A DNA stretch of 64,000 bases from Gammaproteobacteria bacterium. GTDB lineage: Bacteria; Pseudomonadota; Gammaproteobacteria; Pseudomonadales; JAUIET01. Below are positions 13,373 to 24,307 of the stretch, one piece after another. A program made the translations under genes and the position numbers. The stretch is taken from assembly GCA_030429735.1 (NCBI GenBank), contig JAUIET010000003.1, positions 62,001 through 126,000 of the forward strand, read 5' to 3'. The number at the start of each line of letters is the position of its first letter. Position 1 is the first letter of the stretch. A model generated the notes under the pieces. It made no database searches, had not been told where the DNA came from, and was given only the letters and a program-made list of their open reading frames with translations.

Positions 13373-14507
13373 TAGGCGTCAGCAATTCTTCCAGCGCACA
13401 CGCCGCCTGTGCGCTGGCATCCATCCGCAACTGGTGGTGAATGTCGAGGAAGCGAGCCTGCAAGCTGGCTTTACGAGAGTCATTTTCCAGCTCGGCAAGA
13501 ACGGCAGCACCCAACACGTGTGGCTCGGCATCATCCTGGATAAACTCCGGCACCAAGGCGTCATCGGCCAGCAAATTCGGTAAAGCAAAAAACCGTGACT
13601 TTACCATGTGTTTGACGATGGCATACGTGGCGGCACTGACCTTATATGCCATAACCATGGGTGTTTTCAGCAGCATGGCTTCCAGTGTGCTCGTACCTGA
13701 GGCAAGTAATATTGTATCTGCCGCGCCCATAACGGCTTGCGATTGACCGTCGAATACGGTGATTCTTTCGCGCAACACATGGTTCGCCAGCAGCTCATCC
13801 AACATCGCACGAATCACCGCGTTTGCGGCAGGTACAACATAATGAATATCGGGCCTGCGTTCACTCAACCACAGCATACTTTGTAAAAACACCGGCATCA
13901 TGCGTGCGGACTCTCCACGCCTGCTGCCTGGTAACACGGCTACATAGGTGTCGTTTTCGTTCAGCGCTAATTGCCTTCTAAATTGCGCTCGATCAGGTTG
14001 CAGCGGCAGTTCGTCTGCCAGTGGATGACCAACAAAGCGCACAGGTACGCCATGTTGTTCGTAGAATGCGGCCTCGAATGGAAACAAGGTCAGCATCAAG
14101 TCCACTGACTGTTTGATTTTCAACACTCTTTTTTGCCGCCAAGCCCACACGCTGGGACTCACATAATGTACTGTTCGAACGCCTTGACGATGCAACTCCG
14201 CCGCCACCCGCAAGTTAAAGTCGGGTGAGTCAATGCCCACGAACAGGTCCGGGCGATTGGCCGTAAAGTAGTTTACGTAATTGCGCTTTATGCGCAGCAA
14301 TTCAGGCAAACGCTTCATGGGCTCGAACAGACCCATAACAGACAAGCGCTCCATATCCACTTGTGAATGCAATCCAGCAGCCGTCATTTTGCTGCCTCCA
14401 ATGCCCGCAAACCTGATATCGGCATTTCGATCTCGCAGGGCTTGCATCAGCGACGCGCCCAGCACATCGCCGGAGGCTTCCCCCGCCAGGACAGCGAGCG
14501 TATTCAC
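13365..14507 (-). CDS. lpxB: Lipid-A-disaccharide synthase
   Basis: Joins lipid X to UDP-diacylglucosamine to form the lipid A disaccharide at the inner face of the membrane. GT19 family blocks: [14 protein letters not shown] at the N-terminus, [38 protein letters not shown] and [11 protein letters not shown]. The 380-residue length is normal. The start is GTG at 14507 with AAGGTGG upstream. It lies nine bases after lpxA and overlaps rnhB. Confidence 0.96.
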   Translation of the reverse strand: MNTLAVLAGEASGDVLGASLMQALRDRNADIRFAGIGGSKMTAAGLHSQVDMERLSVMGLFEPMKRLPELLRIKRNYVNYFTANRPDLFVGIDSPDFNLRVAAELHRQGVRTVHYVSPSVWAWRQKRVLKIKQSVDLMLTLFPFEAAFYEQHGVPVRFVGHPLADELPLQPDRAQFRRQLALNENDTYVAVLPGSRRGESARMMPVFLQSMLWLSERRPDIHYVVPAANAVIRAMLDELLANHVLRERITVFDGQSQAVMGAADTILLASGTSTLEAMLLKTPMVMAYKVSAATYAIVKHMVKSRFFALPNLLADDALVPEFIQDDAEPHVLGAAVLAELENDSRKASLQARFLDIHHQLRMDASAQAACALEELLTPNG

Positions 14508-14516
14508 AAGGCCACC

Positions 14517-15293
14517 TTAACGAGTAATGCCCCGCTCGGAGTTTTCAACCGACTTCAGCAAAGGCGCCAGGGCCGGCTCTGTTTCTGCCAACACACGAAT
14601 CTGCTCGATCGCTTCATCGAGCTTGTGGCCGCGCCGGTAGAGTATCTTATAGGCTCTCTTAAGCACCGAAATTGTGTCGGAACTGAAATTGCGACGTCGC
14701 AAACCTTCCTGGTTTATGGTCCGCACTTCAGCAGGTTGCCCATACACCATCATGTACGCAGGTATGTCCTTAATCACATGCGATGCCATGCCAGTGTAAG
14801 AATGCGCACCAACATTGCAATACTGATGGATCAGTGAGTAACCACTGATGATTGCCCAATCATCCACGCAGACATGGCCGGCCAGAGACGCGTTGTTTAC
14901 CAGAATAGTGTTGCTACCCACCACGCAATCGTGCGCGATGTGCACGTACGCCATAATCAGGTTATTGTCACCTATGCTGGTCAGTGATTTGTCCTGCACC
15001 GTGCCGCGGTGAATCGTGACGCCTTCGCGAATGATATTGTTGTCGCCAATCTCTAATCGAGTCGGCTCACCCTTGTATTTAACATCCGGCGTGTCTTCGC
15101 CGACCGTTGAAAACTGGTAAATCGTATTACCCGCACCAATCCGGGTCGGGCCCTTTATGACCACGTGCGAATGAATCTTGCAACCGGGCCCTATTTCAAC
15201 GTCTGGCCCAATTAACGTCCATGGACCAATTTCTACGTCGTCGGCAATCCGTGCTGTTGGGTCTATAGACGCTCGTGAATCTGTGGATGACAT
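14517..15293 (-). CDS. lpxA: UDP-N-acetylglucosamine O-acyltransferase
   Basis: First step of lipid A synthesis. The protein is a left-handed beta helix with repeated hexapeptides (IGPxxxIG pattern) through about residue 190 and a helical C-terminus. The catalytic histidine lies in AYVHIAHDC, and GEPTRLEIGDNN and IREGVTIHRGT are family blocks. I use the ATG at 15293 (258 residues); a GTG two codons upstream is equally possible. It follows fabZ by 15 bases. Confidence 0.96.
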   Translation of the reverse strand: MSSTDSRASIDPTARIADDVEIGPWTLIGPDVEIGPGCKIHSHVVIKGPTRIGAGNTIYQFSTVGEDTPDVKYKGEPTRLEIGDNNIIREGVTIHRGTVQDKSLTSIGDNNLIMAYVHIAHDCVVGSNTILVNNASLAGHVCVDDWAIISGYSLIHQYCNVGAHSYTGMASHVIKDIPAYMMVYGQPAEVRTINQEGLRRRNFSSDTISVLKRAYKILYRRGHKLDEAIEQIRVLAETEPALAPLLKSVENSERGITR

Positions 15294-15308
15294 GGGCACG
15301 CGGCTCGA

Positions 15309-15749
15309 TCAGGCCGGCCTGTCGGCGCACAGAATATTCGCTGCTGTCGCTAACTCACCGTCAACGCTGGCCTTGCACTCAAACTTCCAGATGCCGCGTC
15401 TGTTGGACACTATTTTTGCTTCCAGCTGCAATTGATCGCCCGGCACCACCATCCGCTTGAAGCGTGTGTTATCACAACCAACAAGATAGTAAATGGATCC
15501 ATCGGCAGGTTTTTTACCAACGGATTTAAAACCGAGTATGCCAGCGGCCTGGGCCAGCGCTTCAATGATCAGAACGCCGGGCATGATTGGCGAGTCGGGA
15601 AAATGGCCGTCGAAATAGGGTTCATTCACACTGACGTTCTTGTACGCCACTATGGACTCTCCAAGAACCAGGGAATCCACTCGATCAACCAACAAGAATG
15701 GATAGCGGTGCGGCAGGTACTCTTTAATTTCTTTTACATCCATTCTCAT
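15309..15749 (-). CDS. fabZ: 3-hydroxyacyl-[acyl-carrier-protein] dehydratase FabZ
   Basis: Removes water from 3-hydroxyacyl-ACP in fatty acid elongation. This hot-dog fold enzyme shows [12 protein letters not shown], the catalytic histidine in [14 protein letters not shown] and the catalytic glutamate in IEALAQAAG. At 146 residues it is of normal size. The ATG overlaps the lpxD stop by one base (TAATG), which suggests coupling. FabZ competes with LpxA for hydroxyacyl-ACP, and co-transcription with lpx genes is usual. Confidence 0.97.
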   Translation of the reverse strand: MRMDVKEIKEYLPHRYPFLLVDRVDSLVLGESIVAYKNVSVNEPYFDGHFPDSPIMPGVLIIEALAQAAGILGFKSVGKKPADGSIYYLVGCDNTRFKRMVVPGDQLQLEAKIVSNRRGIWKFECKASVDGELATAANILCADRPA

Positions 15750-16771
15750 TACTCAGCCCTTTCCGCTACCTTCTTTTCCAATTCCGCCACTCGACGGAAC
15801 AATCGATCCAAATGCAAGAAGCGCACTGCGTTTTTCCTCCAGCTCGTATTGTCGCTCATGGTTGTGCCAGATGAATAAGTACCAGGCTTACTCACCGATT
15901 TGCTTACCAGGGTCATGCCGGTTAGATGCACGTTGTCACCGATGACCAGGTGCCCGGCAACCCCCACGCCGCCACCCATCGTACAGTTAGCGCCGATTTT
16001 GGCACTGCCGGCGATACCTACACAACCCGCAATGGCCGTATTGTTACCAATCACAACGTTGTGCGCGATGTGCACCTGATTATCAATAATCACGCCATCA
16101 CCGATCTGGGTGTCTGTGATTGCTCCCCGGTCAATTGCCGTGCTGGCGCCAATCGACACGTCATTACCAATCCTGACGGAACCCAGTTGGTAAATTTTTT
16201 GCCAACCGCCAGACGCTGGCGCATAACCAAACCCATCAGAGCCGATCACGCAACCACTGTGCAGCTCAACCCTGTCGCCTATGTGGACCTTATGATACAC
16301 AGTGACCTGCGCTTTTAAACGGCAATCTCTGCCCAGGCTGCTGCCATCGCCGATGGCGCAACACGCACCGATGGCGGTTCTATCGCCAATAGTGACGTTA
16401 TCACCAATGACACTGTTCGCGGCAATTGATACCTTGTCGCCCATACGCACATTCTGGCCAATTACAGCGCTTGGATGAATGCCAGGCACTGGCGTAGGCG
16501 CGTCGTTGAACAAGGCTGTCACTTTCGCATAAGCGAGATACGGGTCTGCAACCTGTATGCAGCTCACCGGACACTGTTCTGCGAATTCGCTTTTCAGCAA
16601 TACCGCACCAGCTCTGGTGTTCCTCAGGTGTTCAACGTATCTCGCGCCAGATAAAAAGCTGATATCAGTGCTACTCGCACTGTTCAGTGGTGCGATGCCG
16701 CTGATTGTGGCGTCATTATTACCACGCAGCTGACCGTCAACCGCGCGGCAAATGTCGGCCAGTGTAAGCAA
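15749..16771 (-). CDS. lpxD: UDP-3-O-acylglucosamine N-acyltransferase
   Basis: Third step of lipid A synthesis. An N-terminal uridine-binding domain (to about residue 100; [17 protein letters not shown]) precedes a long left-handed beta helix. Family blocks are [28 protein letters not shown] and [11 protein letters not shown]. The helix is followed by a C-terminal helix ending in the basic region [19 protein letters not shown]. The 340-residue length is normal. It directly follows the skp stop and overlaps fabZ by one base. Confidence 0.97.
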   Translation of the reverse strand: MLTLADICRAVDGQLRGNNDATISGIAPLNSASSTDISFLSGARYVEHLRNTRAGAVLLKSEFAEQCPVSCIQVADPYLAYAKVTALFNDAPTPVPGIHPSAVIGQNVRMGDKVSIAANSVIGDNVTIGDRTAIGACCAIGDGSSLGRDCRLKAQVTVYHKVHIGDRVELHSGCVIGSDGFGYAPASGGWQKIYQLGSVRIGNDVSIGASTAIDRGAITDTQIGDGVIIDNQVHIAHNVVIGNNTAIAGCVGIAGSAKIGANCTMGGGVGVAGHLVIGDNVHLTGMTLVSKSVSKPGTYSSGTTMSDNTSWRKNAVRFLHLDRLFRRVAELEKKVAERAE

Positions 16772-17296
16772 TTACTTTCCTGCGCCGGCGTTCAGCTTGT
16801 CGGTCACCTTGGACGTGATGTTATAGCTGGCATTGGCATGCATTACGGCTTCAGCGCGCAAGATAAGGCCAATTTCTTCTGCTTTAACCAATTCTTCGAC
16901 TATTTTTTGTACTCTCGGGCCAACTTCAACACCCAATTGCTGAATCACATCATTTTGTGCTGCCTGCAGCTTCTTCAGGTTGTGCTCGATGTCAGCTCGT
17001 AAGGTGGTAATTTTCTTTTGCGCTTCGGCTTGCTGCGCGGCTGACATAACAGCTGACTCTTTTTTAAGCTCTTCAACCAGGTCAGCGTAGTCTTTGCGTA
17101 ACTTGTCATGTTGGGTCTTGTTATCCACAAATTCCTTTTCTTCCTGGAGCTTCTGCAGACGTTGTTTGGCCAGCTCAGAGTTCAAGATGGCTTCCTGAGG
17201 GCTAAAAACGGCGATTTTGCCCGTCTGCGCCTGTGCATTGAGTGCGGCACTGCCAAAAAGCAGGCTCACCAGAATTAGTTGAATCAATCTGTTCAC
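16772..17296 (-). CDS. skp: Periplasmic chaperone Skp/OmpH
   Basis: Carries unfolded outer-membrane proteins across the periplasm to the Bam machine. I place the start at a GTG (17296) with GGAG seven bases upstream; the open frame runs to 17362 but would put 22 residues before the signal peptide. From the GTG the protein has a clear signal sequence (RLIQLILVSLLFGSAALNAQA) and then TGKIAVFSPQEAIL, and a long charged helical region (tentacles). The spacer to bamA is about 70 bases. 174 residues is usual. Confidence 0.92.
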   Translation of the reverse strand: MNRLIQLILVSLLFGSAALNAQAQTGKIAVFSPQEAILNSELAKQRLQKLQEEKEFVDNKTQHDKLRKDYADLVEELKKESAVMSAAQQAEAQKKITTLRADIEHNLKKLQAAQNDVIQQLGVEVGPRVQKIVEELVKAEEIGLILRAEAVMHANASYNITSKVTDKLNAGAGK

Positions 17297-17365
17297 TGTA
17301 GTTCTCCGTAGTTGACAGAATAGTGGTTTAGAGGGCTCTGGCAGTACCAGGTTTCTCAACAAATG

Positions 17366-20059
17366 TTAAAAGCTCCGACCGAGCGAGAATTGAAATACTT
17401 CGGTTTCATCTTCCGGTGTGTCATTCAAGGCCTTGGCCAGACTGAAGGTTAATGGCCCAAAGCCTGATATCCACGTCAGGCCAACCCCCACAGAATACCG
17501 CAATTCATCGGTATCGACATCAAAACAGTTGACTTGCGTTGCTCCACACTCGGTGTTAAAGACGTTACCCACATCCAGGAAAAACGCAGACCGCAGCGAG
17601 CGCCTGTCCTTAATAAAAGGCAGCGGAAACAGCAATTCCATGCTGCCCTCTATCTGCACATTGCCGCCGAATGGGTCAGGATCATCGTTGACAAACGCGG
17701 GTGCCACAGCCAGCTGGTTTAAAAATTGACCAGGGTTGTTCGGGTCGGCCAACAGCTCGTAGGCAAATCGTTGGTCACGCTGCGCTACGGTAGTGATTTG
17801 TTCACGATTAGTCGGGTCAATTTCATCAGTCGCGTAGCGCAGTGCCGGCGTACTTCGAGGCCCAAGCGTGTTGTTTTTAAAACCGCGAACCGAGCCAAAG
17901 CCACCTGAATAGAAATTCTCGAAGAATGGCAAACCCTGTGTACTTCCATATCCATCGCCATAGGCAAGCTGGGTTCTGAAACGCAAAGTCCAATTGTTGG
18001 TAATCGGCACGAATAGCTGCCCATCGTACTGCAGCTTGAAGTACTCGAGATCGGACCCTGGCACAGTAAATTCGAACGACAGGCTTTGTGACGATCCACG
18101 TGTGGCGAGCAAGCCCCTGTTTAGCTTGGACTGGCGCCACGATAGGGTAAACGGAAAGTTGGTAAATCGGGTGCCGTTTTCATCAAGAAAACCGGGAATG
18201 GGGTCAACAATAGCGCCGGGCACCATGCGCAAATCATCAATCAGGCCCAGCACCGGTGCAGTGACCACGGTATCCAGAATACCGTTGCCATCACTGTCTT
18301 CAAACACACCTTTTTCGATAAAGTAGCGTGCACTCGGATTGGCCAGATCTTCTGCACCAATATTGTCATTAATACGCGGGCTGCCAATAATCTCTCTGAC
18401 CGCAAAGTCGCCTGTCGTGATTTTAGTATTGTTGATACCCATGCTGAAGCCGAGTGATTCGGTTTCACTGATCGGGTAGCCAAAACTCATTGCCCCGCCA
18501 AAGGTGTCGGTCGAAAAGCGAGAGATATTAATTTCGTCCAAATCAGTTTTGCGATAAAAAACACTGAAACCACGACTCACACCATCCTCAGTGTAATACG
18601 GATCGGAATAGCTCAGGTTGTAGCTGGTTTGAAAACGACTGTTGCTGACCCCAATACCTACACGCTTTCCTGTGCCCAGAAAATTATTCTGCTGCAGATT
18701 GGCGCTGAGAAGCAGACCGGCATCTTGCGCATAGCCCAGGCTTGCTGAAATGCTGCCAGAGGTTTGCTCTTCTACCTCATACTCAACATCAATGAGGTCG
18801 TCGCTGCCCGGTACTTCGGGCGTTTCCACTTTAACTTCCTTGAAATAACCCAATCTCTCCAGGCGAATACGCGATTGTTCTATCTTGGCTCTCGCCGCCG
18901 GCGCAGACTCCATTTGCCGCATTTCACGCCGCAACACTTCATCTACCGTTTTGGTATTGCCGCGAAAATTAATGCGCCGCACATAAGTGCGTTTGCCAGG
19001 ATCAACAAAAAACTTGATCGCAACCGTGTTGTTTTCATCGTCAATTTCCGGAATACCGCTGACTTCAGCAAATGTGTAGCCCTCGTCGCCAAGCCGGTTG
19101 GTGATGAACTCTTCAGTGCGCGTGACTCGTATTTGTGAAAACGTTTGATCTTCGGCCACAATCAGATAGCGACGCATCTCGTCTTCTTCAAGAATAAAAT
19201 CACCACCCAGGGTAACCTCATTCACTTTGTACTCAACGCCTTCATTAACATTCACGGTGATATAGACAGCGTCTCTATCAGGCGTAATTGCTACCTGGGT
19301 GGAATCAATCGCAAAGCGAATATAGCCACGATCCTTATAAAAGGACTCCAGCGTTTCCAGGTCGCCAGACAATTTTTCCTTCGAATATTTGTCATTACCG
19401 CTGATGAATGAAAGCCAGCCGGTTGTATTCAGTTCAAACAGGTCTATTAAATCTTCATCGCTGTGCGCAGAATTGCCAACGATATTGATATGCTTGATTT
19501 TAGCAACAGAACCCTCGTTTACATTGATATTCACAGCAACGCGGTTCCGCGGTTGTTCAATCACCTCGGAATCAATTTTGGCATCATAGCGACCCTGGCT
19601 AACGTACTGGCGTTGCAGTTCAAGCCCCATGCCCTCCAGAGTCGACCGTTTAAACACTCGGCCAACCGCCAAACCGGCCCCTTTCAAGCCATCCAGCAAA
19701 GCTTCAGTCTCAATGGCCTTGTTGCCCTCTATTTCAATTTCACTAATTGAAGGGCGTTCAAAGACAGTAACCACCAAGATGTTCTCATCACGGGAAAACT
19801 GGATGTCGTCAAAATTCCCCGTTTTAAACAAGGTTTTCGCCGCCGACACCAGCATACCCTGCGACACGCGGTCGCCAACACTGACGGGTAAAGCATTAAA
19901 CACACTACCCGCCGTAATTCGCTGCAATCCTTCCACTCGAATATCATTTATCGTGAAAGGCTCCATACCTTGCGCGCGTAACGACCCGCTGAACAGGCAC
20001 AAACTGAGAACAAACAACAGCAGGGTTCTATATTGCATCGTCACTGAAACGCTCTTCAC
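17366..20059 (-). CDS. bamA: Outer membrane protein assembly factor BamA
   Basis: The central outer-membrane insertase of the Bam complex. A signal peptide (about residues 9-29) is followed by five POTRA domains (about 33-420; first one FTINDIRVEGLQRI) and a C-terminal beta barrel ending in phenylalanine. The loop 6 motif VRGF is near residue 721 (GSVRGFKNN). At up to 897 residues it is longer than the roughly 800 usual; much of the excess lies in barrel loops, one of which holds a calcium-site-like DSDGNGILD near residue 587. The start is uncertain: GTG at 20059, a second GTG at 20044 (GAAGAG seven bases upstream) or ATG at 20038. Confidence 0.95.
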   Translation of the reverse strand: MKSVSVTMQYRTLLLFVLSLCLFSGSLRAQGMEPFTINDIRVEGLQRITAGSVFNALPVSVGDRVSQGMLVSAAKTLFKTGNFDDIQFSRDENILVVTVFERPSISEIEIEGNKAIETEALLDGLKGAGLAVGRVFKRSTLEGMGLELQRQYVSQGRYDAKIDSEVIEQPRNRVAVNINVNEGSVAKIKHINIVGNSAHSDEDLIDLFELNTTGWLSFISGNDKYSKEKLSGDLETLESFYKDRGYIRFAIDSTQVAITPDRDAVYITVNVNEGVEYKVNEVTLGGDFILEEDEMRRYLIVAEDQTFSQIRVTRTEEFITNRLGDEGYTFAEVSGIPEIDDENNTVAIKFFVDPGKRTYVRRINFRGNTKTVDEVLRREMRQMESAPAARAKIEQSRIRLERLGYFKEVKVETPEVPGSDDLIDVEYEVEEQTSGSISASLGYAQDAGLLLSANLQQNNFLGTGKRVGIGVSNSRFQTSYNLSYSDPYYTEDGVSRGFSVFYRKTDLDEINISRFSTDTFGGAMSFGYPISETESLGFSMGINNTKITTGDFAVREIIGSPRINDNIGAEDLANPSARYFIEKGVFEDSDGNGILDTVVTAPVLGLIDDLRMVPGAIVDPIPGFLDENGTRFTNFPFTLSWRQSKLNRGLLATRGSSQSLSFEFTVPGSDLEYFKLQYDGQLFVPITNNWTLRFRTQLAYGDGYGSTQGLPFFENFYSGGFGSVRGFKNNTLGPRSTPALRYATDEIDPTNREQITTVAQRDQRFAYELLADPNNPGQFLNQLAVAPAFVNDDPDPFGGNVQIEGSMELLFPLPFIKDRRSLRSAFFLDVGNVFNTECGATQVNCFDVDTDELRYSVGVGLTWISGFGPLTFSLAKALNDTPEDETEVFQFSLGRSF

Positions 20060-20087
20060 ATTCTATTTATTGTCGGACCAATGCACA

Positions 20088-21473
20088 TCACAATCTGGCG
20101 ATGTCGTTGACCATAACAAGTACAAACACACCGATCAGCACAAACAAGCCAAGTTGCTGACCAATTATCTGGACACGCTCTGACACGGGGCTGCCCTTGA
20201 ATATTTCCACCACAAAGTACAACAAGTGGCCGCCATCAAGCATGGGTATCGGAAGCAAATTCATAATACCAAGGCTGATACTCAACAACGCCAGCAAATT
20301 CAACCAACTAAGCCAGCCCGCCGACGCTGAATCGTTGGCCACCTGTGCAATAGTAATCGGACCTGCCATATTCTTCGGTGACATTTGACCAAACAGCATC
20401 TTTTTGACGGCATTCACGGTGAGCACAGACAATTCCCAGGTGCGACTTACCCCGGCTTGCAAGGCTTCCACCGGCGAATAGCGATACTCTCGAATCATGT
20501 GTTCAGGCCATTTGCCCATGGAAGGTGCAATTCCCACCCGACCTATGTCCTCGCCCTGCTCATTCGGCACGCTCTGCGGAACAACCACGGTTATCCTGGT
20601 CTGTCCCTCACGCCTGTACTCGAGGTCGATTCCCACGGCCGGTCGCGCCTGGATGTAGCTCACCAGCTCAGTCCAAGACACAATCTGCTGACCATCAACA
20701 CGCAGCAGCTCATCGCCGATGCGCAAGCCTGCCTGGTCCCCCGGGCTGTTTTCTTCCACCGCGCTCAACACCAGTTCGATGTGAGGACGATACATTTGCA
20801 GCCCGAGAGCACCCAGCACATCAGGCTCGGCCTCCCCTTTAAGCCAATTGTTCAGCTCGATCTCAGATTGATACACCAAGTCTGAATCGGGATAACGAAC
20901 ACTGAGCAGCAATGTGCCGCTCTCACCAAGGCGTTTAAATAATTGCAGCTGCAGTGCGCGCCGGGTTGGCGTTTCCGAGCCGTCTACTTCAACAATTTCC
21001 TGCCCAGCTTCCAGTCCTGCCTCAGCGGCCATGGATTGCGGTGCTACCTGCTCAATCACAGGCGCCAAACCACGTTCGCCGCCGAGATAAACACCCCACA
21101 ACACCAAAATTGCCAGCAACAGATTCGCAACAGGTCCAGCAGCAACAACAAATATTCTTGCCCATACCGATTTAGCAGTAAATTCCTGGGATTCTATTTG
21201 CTTGACCGAACAGTTAGCCTCATTGGCGTATTGCTCTAAATCGCAGTCCCGTTGGTCCAGCATCTTCACGTAACCGCCTAAAGGCAGTGGTGTGATCGCA
21301 AACTCCGTGCCACGCGCGTCATGCCATGTATAAAATGGTTTGCCAAAACCGACAGAAAAACGCAGCACCTTGATACCCATGCGCCGCGCTGCCCAAAAAT
21401 GGCCGTACTCATGAAAGGTGATGAGTACACCAAAGGTCGCCACAAACACCAATATCGTCGTCAGAAAGCTCAT
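20088..21473 (-). CDS. rseP: Regulator of sigma-E protease RseP (site-2 protease)
   Basis: An inner-membrane zinc protease that cuts the anti-sigma factor RseA in the envelope stress response. The zinc motif HEYGH is at residues 21-25 in the first membrane helix, two PDZ domains follow (around APVIEQVAPQSMAAEAGLEAGQ and VLSAVEENSPGDQAGLRIGD), and the third zinc ligand lies in NLLPIPMLDGGHL. Three further membrane helices are visible. Length 461 residues is close to normal. It is placed directly upstream of bamA, whose expression the pathway controls. Confidence 0.97.
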   Translation of the reverse strand: MSFLTTILVFVATFGVLITFHEYGHFWAARRMGIKVLRFSVGFGKPFYTWHDARGTEFAITPLPLGGYVKMLDQRDCDLEQYANEANCSVKQIESQEFTAKSVWARIFVVAAGPVANLLLAILVLWGVYLGGERGLAPVIEQVAPQSMAAEAGLEAGQEIVEVDGSETPTRRALQLQLFKRLGESGTLLLSVRYPDSDLVYQSEIELNNWLKGEAEPDVLGALGLQMYRPHIELVLSAVEENSPGDQAGLRIGDELLRVDGQQIVSWTELVSYIQARPAVGIDLEYRREGQTRITVVVPQSVPNEQGEDIGRVGIAPSMGKWPEHMIREYRYSPVEALQAGVSRTWELSVLTVNAVKKMLFGQMSPKNMAGPITIAQVANDSASAGWLSWLNLLALLSISLGIMNLLPIPMLDGGHLLYFVVEIFKGSPVSERVQIIGQQLGLFVLIGVFVLVMVNDIARL

Positions 21474-21527
21474 AGCTGTTCGCGCTGCCCGGGATGATTG
21501 TGTGTTATCGATAACTGCATGATCTGC

Positions 21528-22715
21528 CTAAACCTGAGTTGCTGCCAGGCACTGCCTGGCGCGAGCTCGTGCGGCTTTATCTACCTCTAGGACAGCATCA
21601 ATGCTGCTCAGTTCAACCGAGTTCGCCATGCCCAGACATTCCTCAACAATACGCGCTATATCCGTAAACCGGATATCATGTTGCAGAAACGCTTCCACCG
21701 CGATTTCATTGGCTGCATTCAGCACGCAGCTGAACGATCCGCCCGCCAGAGCAGCGTCAGTAGCCAGACGCAAACAGGGAAACCGTTCAAAATCCGGTCG
21801 TTCGAACGACAGCTTCGCGACTTCAACCAAATTCAGCGCCTGCACACCGGCAAATACTCGCTCTGGCCACGCAAGTCCGTGGGCTATCGGAGTACGCATG
21901 TCGGGATTGCCCATCTGGGCCAATACCGAACCGTCATTATACTGAACCATCGAGTGAATGACGCTTTGCGGATGCACCACTATTTCCACATCTTCAACCC
22001 GCGTGTTGAATAGCCAGACAGCTTCTATCAGCTCCAGCCCCTTGTTCATCATGGTGGCAGAGTCCACCGAAATCTTGGCACCCATATTCCAGTTGGGGTG
22101 ATTGCAAGCCTGTGCAGGTGTGACATTCTGTAGCTGTTCAATCGGCATTTGACGAAAAGGCCCGCCGGAACCAGTCAACAAAATCCGCTCTACTGCTTTG
22201 GCCTGCTGCCCGGCAAGATAGTTGTTTGGCATGCACTGGAAGATGGCGTTATGTTCACTGTCTATGGGCAATAGCTGAGCGCCCGATCGAGCGACGGTAT
22301 CCATAAACAACTGACCCGACATGACCAGGCTTTCTTTGTTCGCCAGCAGTACTTTCTTGCCTGTACGCGCTGCAGCAAGAGATGATGCCAAACCAGCGCC
22401 GCCGACAATGGCAGCCATTACGGTATCCACCTGATCCAGTGCCGCCACATCGACCAGCGATTGTTCGCCGGCCAGCACTTCGGTGGGCAATGAATGGGTG
22501 CGGCATTCGCTGACCAGCGCACTCGCTGACGCAGCATCACTCATTACGGCGTATTCCGGTCGAAACTCTTTGCACAGGGCCAGCATATCGACGACATTCG
22601 TGTTTGCGGTAAGCGCTGCAACACGCCATCGGTCGGGATGCTGTCGAATCACATCCAGTGTGTTTTGGCCGATCGAACCCGTGGCGCCCAATACGCAAAC
22701 CGCTTCAGTGTTCAT
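21528..22715 (-). CDS. dxr: 1-deoxy-D-xylulose 5-phosphate reductoisomerase
   Basis: Second step of the non-mevalonate isoprenoid pathway: NADPH-dependent rearrangement to methylerythritol phosphate. The NADPH-binding motif [16 protein letters not shown] starts near residue 8. [30 protein letters not shown] and [19 protein letters not shown] are catalytic and substrate blocks. The ATG at 22715 overlaps the cdsA stop (ATGA) and has GGGGTGG upstream, so I prefer it to a start nine codons earlier. 395 residues is normal. Confidence 0.97.
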   Translation of the reverse strand: MNTEAVCVLGATGSIGQNTLDVIRQHPDRWRVAALTANTNVVDMLALCKEFRPEYAVMSDAASASALVSECRTHSLPTEVLAGEQSLVDVAALDQVDTVMAAIVGGAGLASSLAAARTGKKVLLANKESLVMSGQLFMDTVARSGAQLLPIDSEHNAIFQCMPNNYLAGQQAKAVERILLTGSGGPFRQMPIEQLQNVTPAQACNHPNWNMGAKISVDSATMMNKGLELIEAVWLFNTRVEDVEIVVHPQSVIHSMVQYNDGSVLAQMGNPDMRTPIAHGLAWPERVFAGVQALNLVEVAKLSFERPDFERFPCLRLATDAALAGGSFSCVLNAANEIAVEAFLQHDIRFTDIARIVEECLGMANSVELSSIDAVLEVDKAARARARQCLAATQV

Positions 22716-23545
22716 CCAGACCACCCCATGCTCAGCAAGCACAAGGCGTACACAGGCGCTGCTGCTGTCCAGCCATCCATACGATCAAGCACACCACCAT
22801 GACCAGGCAAAATCTGACTGCTGTCTTTGATACCAGTGTGGCGTTTCAGCATACTTTCCAGCAAATCACCTAATACCGAGCTCAGCGCAACAATCAAACT
22901 GACCACTAACCACTGGCCCGCGCTCAGAGGGATAGCGGCCACACTAAAGACAATGAACGCCAGCAGCATCGCCGCCGTTATTCCGCCCGCCAGGCCCGCC
23001 CAGGATTTTCCAGGGCTGACTTTTGGCGCCATTTTTTTAACACCCCAGGCTTTGCCCGCAAAATAAGCACCTACATCAGCGGCAGCCACTAAAGCCACCA
23101 GATACAACACCAACCAGATGTAAGGGCCAGACGCTCGCAAATACACGAAGGCAAGCAAGGCAGGTAGCAGCACCAGTAAACCCATGATCGATCTTGTTAT
23201 CGGATGTTGCCACATCACGGAGCTGGCCGGATAACTTTGCACCCACAGCAGAGCGAGTGCCCACCACAGGCCGGCAACAGTGAACACTGTTAGCAAACGT
23301 TCGGGGTCTATCGAGCCTGGCAAGCCACTGTATAACAGCAAGGCGACTGCCAGTGCGGTATGGCCAACAACATAGGCACCGCGCGCCGCGCGGCCTTTAA
23401 AGCCGGCCAGCTGTGCCCATTCCCACGCCGCAATCGCAAACACGGCAAGAGCCAACACAGTGAAGCCAAACTCAGGCAATAACAACACTGGACCACCAAC
23501 GAAAACCACCAGCAATAACGCTGTTGTAATTCGTTCTTTAAGCAT
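22712..23545 (-). CDS. cdsA: Phosphatidate cytidylyltransferase
   Basis: Makes CDP-diacylglycerol from phosphatidic acid and CTP in the inner membrane, the branch point of phospholipid synthesis. About seven to eight hydrophobic helices are visible over 277 residues. The family signature is near the C-terminus ([25 protein letters not shown] and LDRMD), preceded by SPGKSWAG. It overlaps uppS by one base (TGATG) and dxr by four (ATGA). Confidence 0.96.
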   Translation of the reverse strand: MLKERITTALLLVVFVGGPVLLLPEFGFTVLALAVFAIAAWEWAQLAGFKGRAARGAYVVGHTALAVALLLYSGLPGSIDPERLLTVFTVAGLWWALALLWVQSYPASSVMWQHPITRSIMGLLVLLPALLAFVYLRASGPYIWLVLYLVALVAAADVGAYFAGKAWGVKKMAPKVSPGKSWAGLAGGITAAMLLAFIVFSVAAIPLSAGQWLVVSLIVALSSVLGDLLESMLKRHTGIKDSSQILPGHGGVLDRMDGWTAAAPVYALCLLSMGWSG

Positions 23546-24276
23546 CAGGAGCCACTCTCTGTGGACACCTGATCGGCTGATTTACCAAAGCGACGCTGCC
23601 TATTGGAAAAATCCTCAATCGCGGCGTTAAAATCTTCACGGCCAAAATCCGGCCAAAACTGTTCGCAAAAATACAGTTCGGAATAGGCGAATTGCCACAG
23701 AAGAAAGTTACTGATGCGGTGGTCACCGCCGGTGCGAATACACAGGTCTGGTGCCGGCAAATCATTGAGACAGATATGCTGGGCCAATTGCTGTGCGTCA
23801 ATCGAATCAACCGACAGTTCACCAGCCTGCACTCGTCTCGCTACCTGTTGTGCAGCTTGTGCAATATCCCACTGACCACCATAGTCTGCCGCAATAACCA
23901 AAGTTCGATCAAGGTTAGACGCTGTCTTTTGCTCGGCACGCTCTATCAGTCTCAGCAGCTCCGGGCTAAAGCGGGCGCGCGAACCGATAACACGCAAGCG
24001 CACACCTTTTTCATTGATCTCGTCAATCTCATTGCTCAAGTATGACTTGAACAAGCGCATCAAGGCGTCCACTTCTTTGGTAGGACGTTGCCAATTTTCG
24101 CTGCTGAATGCAAACAGCGTAAGCACTTCCACACCATGCTCTTCGCAGGATTTCAGAATAGTGCGGATTTGTTCCACGCCCGCCTTGTGGCCACTTGTCC
24201 CGGGAAGTTTACGCTTTTTGGCCCAGCGGTTATTGCCGTCCATAATAATGGCGACATGGCGCGGTACAGCGGTCAT
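23545..24276 (-). CDS. uppS: Undecaprenyl diphosphate synthase
   Basis: Builds the C55 lipid carrier for peptidoglycan and O-antigen from farnesyl and isopentenyl diphosphate. The catalytic aspartate D13 is in HVAIIMDGNNRWAKKR; SGHKAG, TLFAFSSENW(Q)RP, ADYGGQWDI and the C-terminal LCIRTGGDHRISNFLLWQ and AYSELYF are family blocks. 243 residues is normal. It follows frr by 31 bases and overlaps cdsA. Confidence 0.97.
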   Translation of the reverse strand: MTAVPRHVAIIMDGNNRWAKKRKLPGTSGHKAGVEQIRTILKSCEEHGVEVLTLFAFSSENWQRPTKEVDALMRLFKSYLSNEIDEINEKGVRLRVIGSRARFSPELLRLIERAEQKTASNLDRTLVIAADYGGQWDIAQAAQQVARRVQAGELSVDSIDAQQLAQHICLNDLPAPDLCIRTGGDHRISNFLLWQFAYSELYFCEQFWPDFGREDFNAAIEDFSNRQRRFGKSADQVSTESGS

Positions 24277-24307
24277 CGGAAATCCATCTGAGCGGCAAGG
24301 CGAATCG

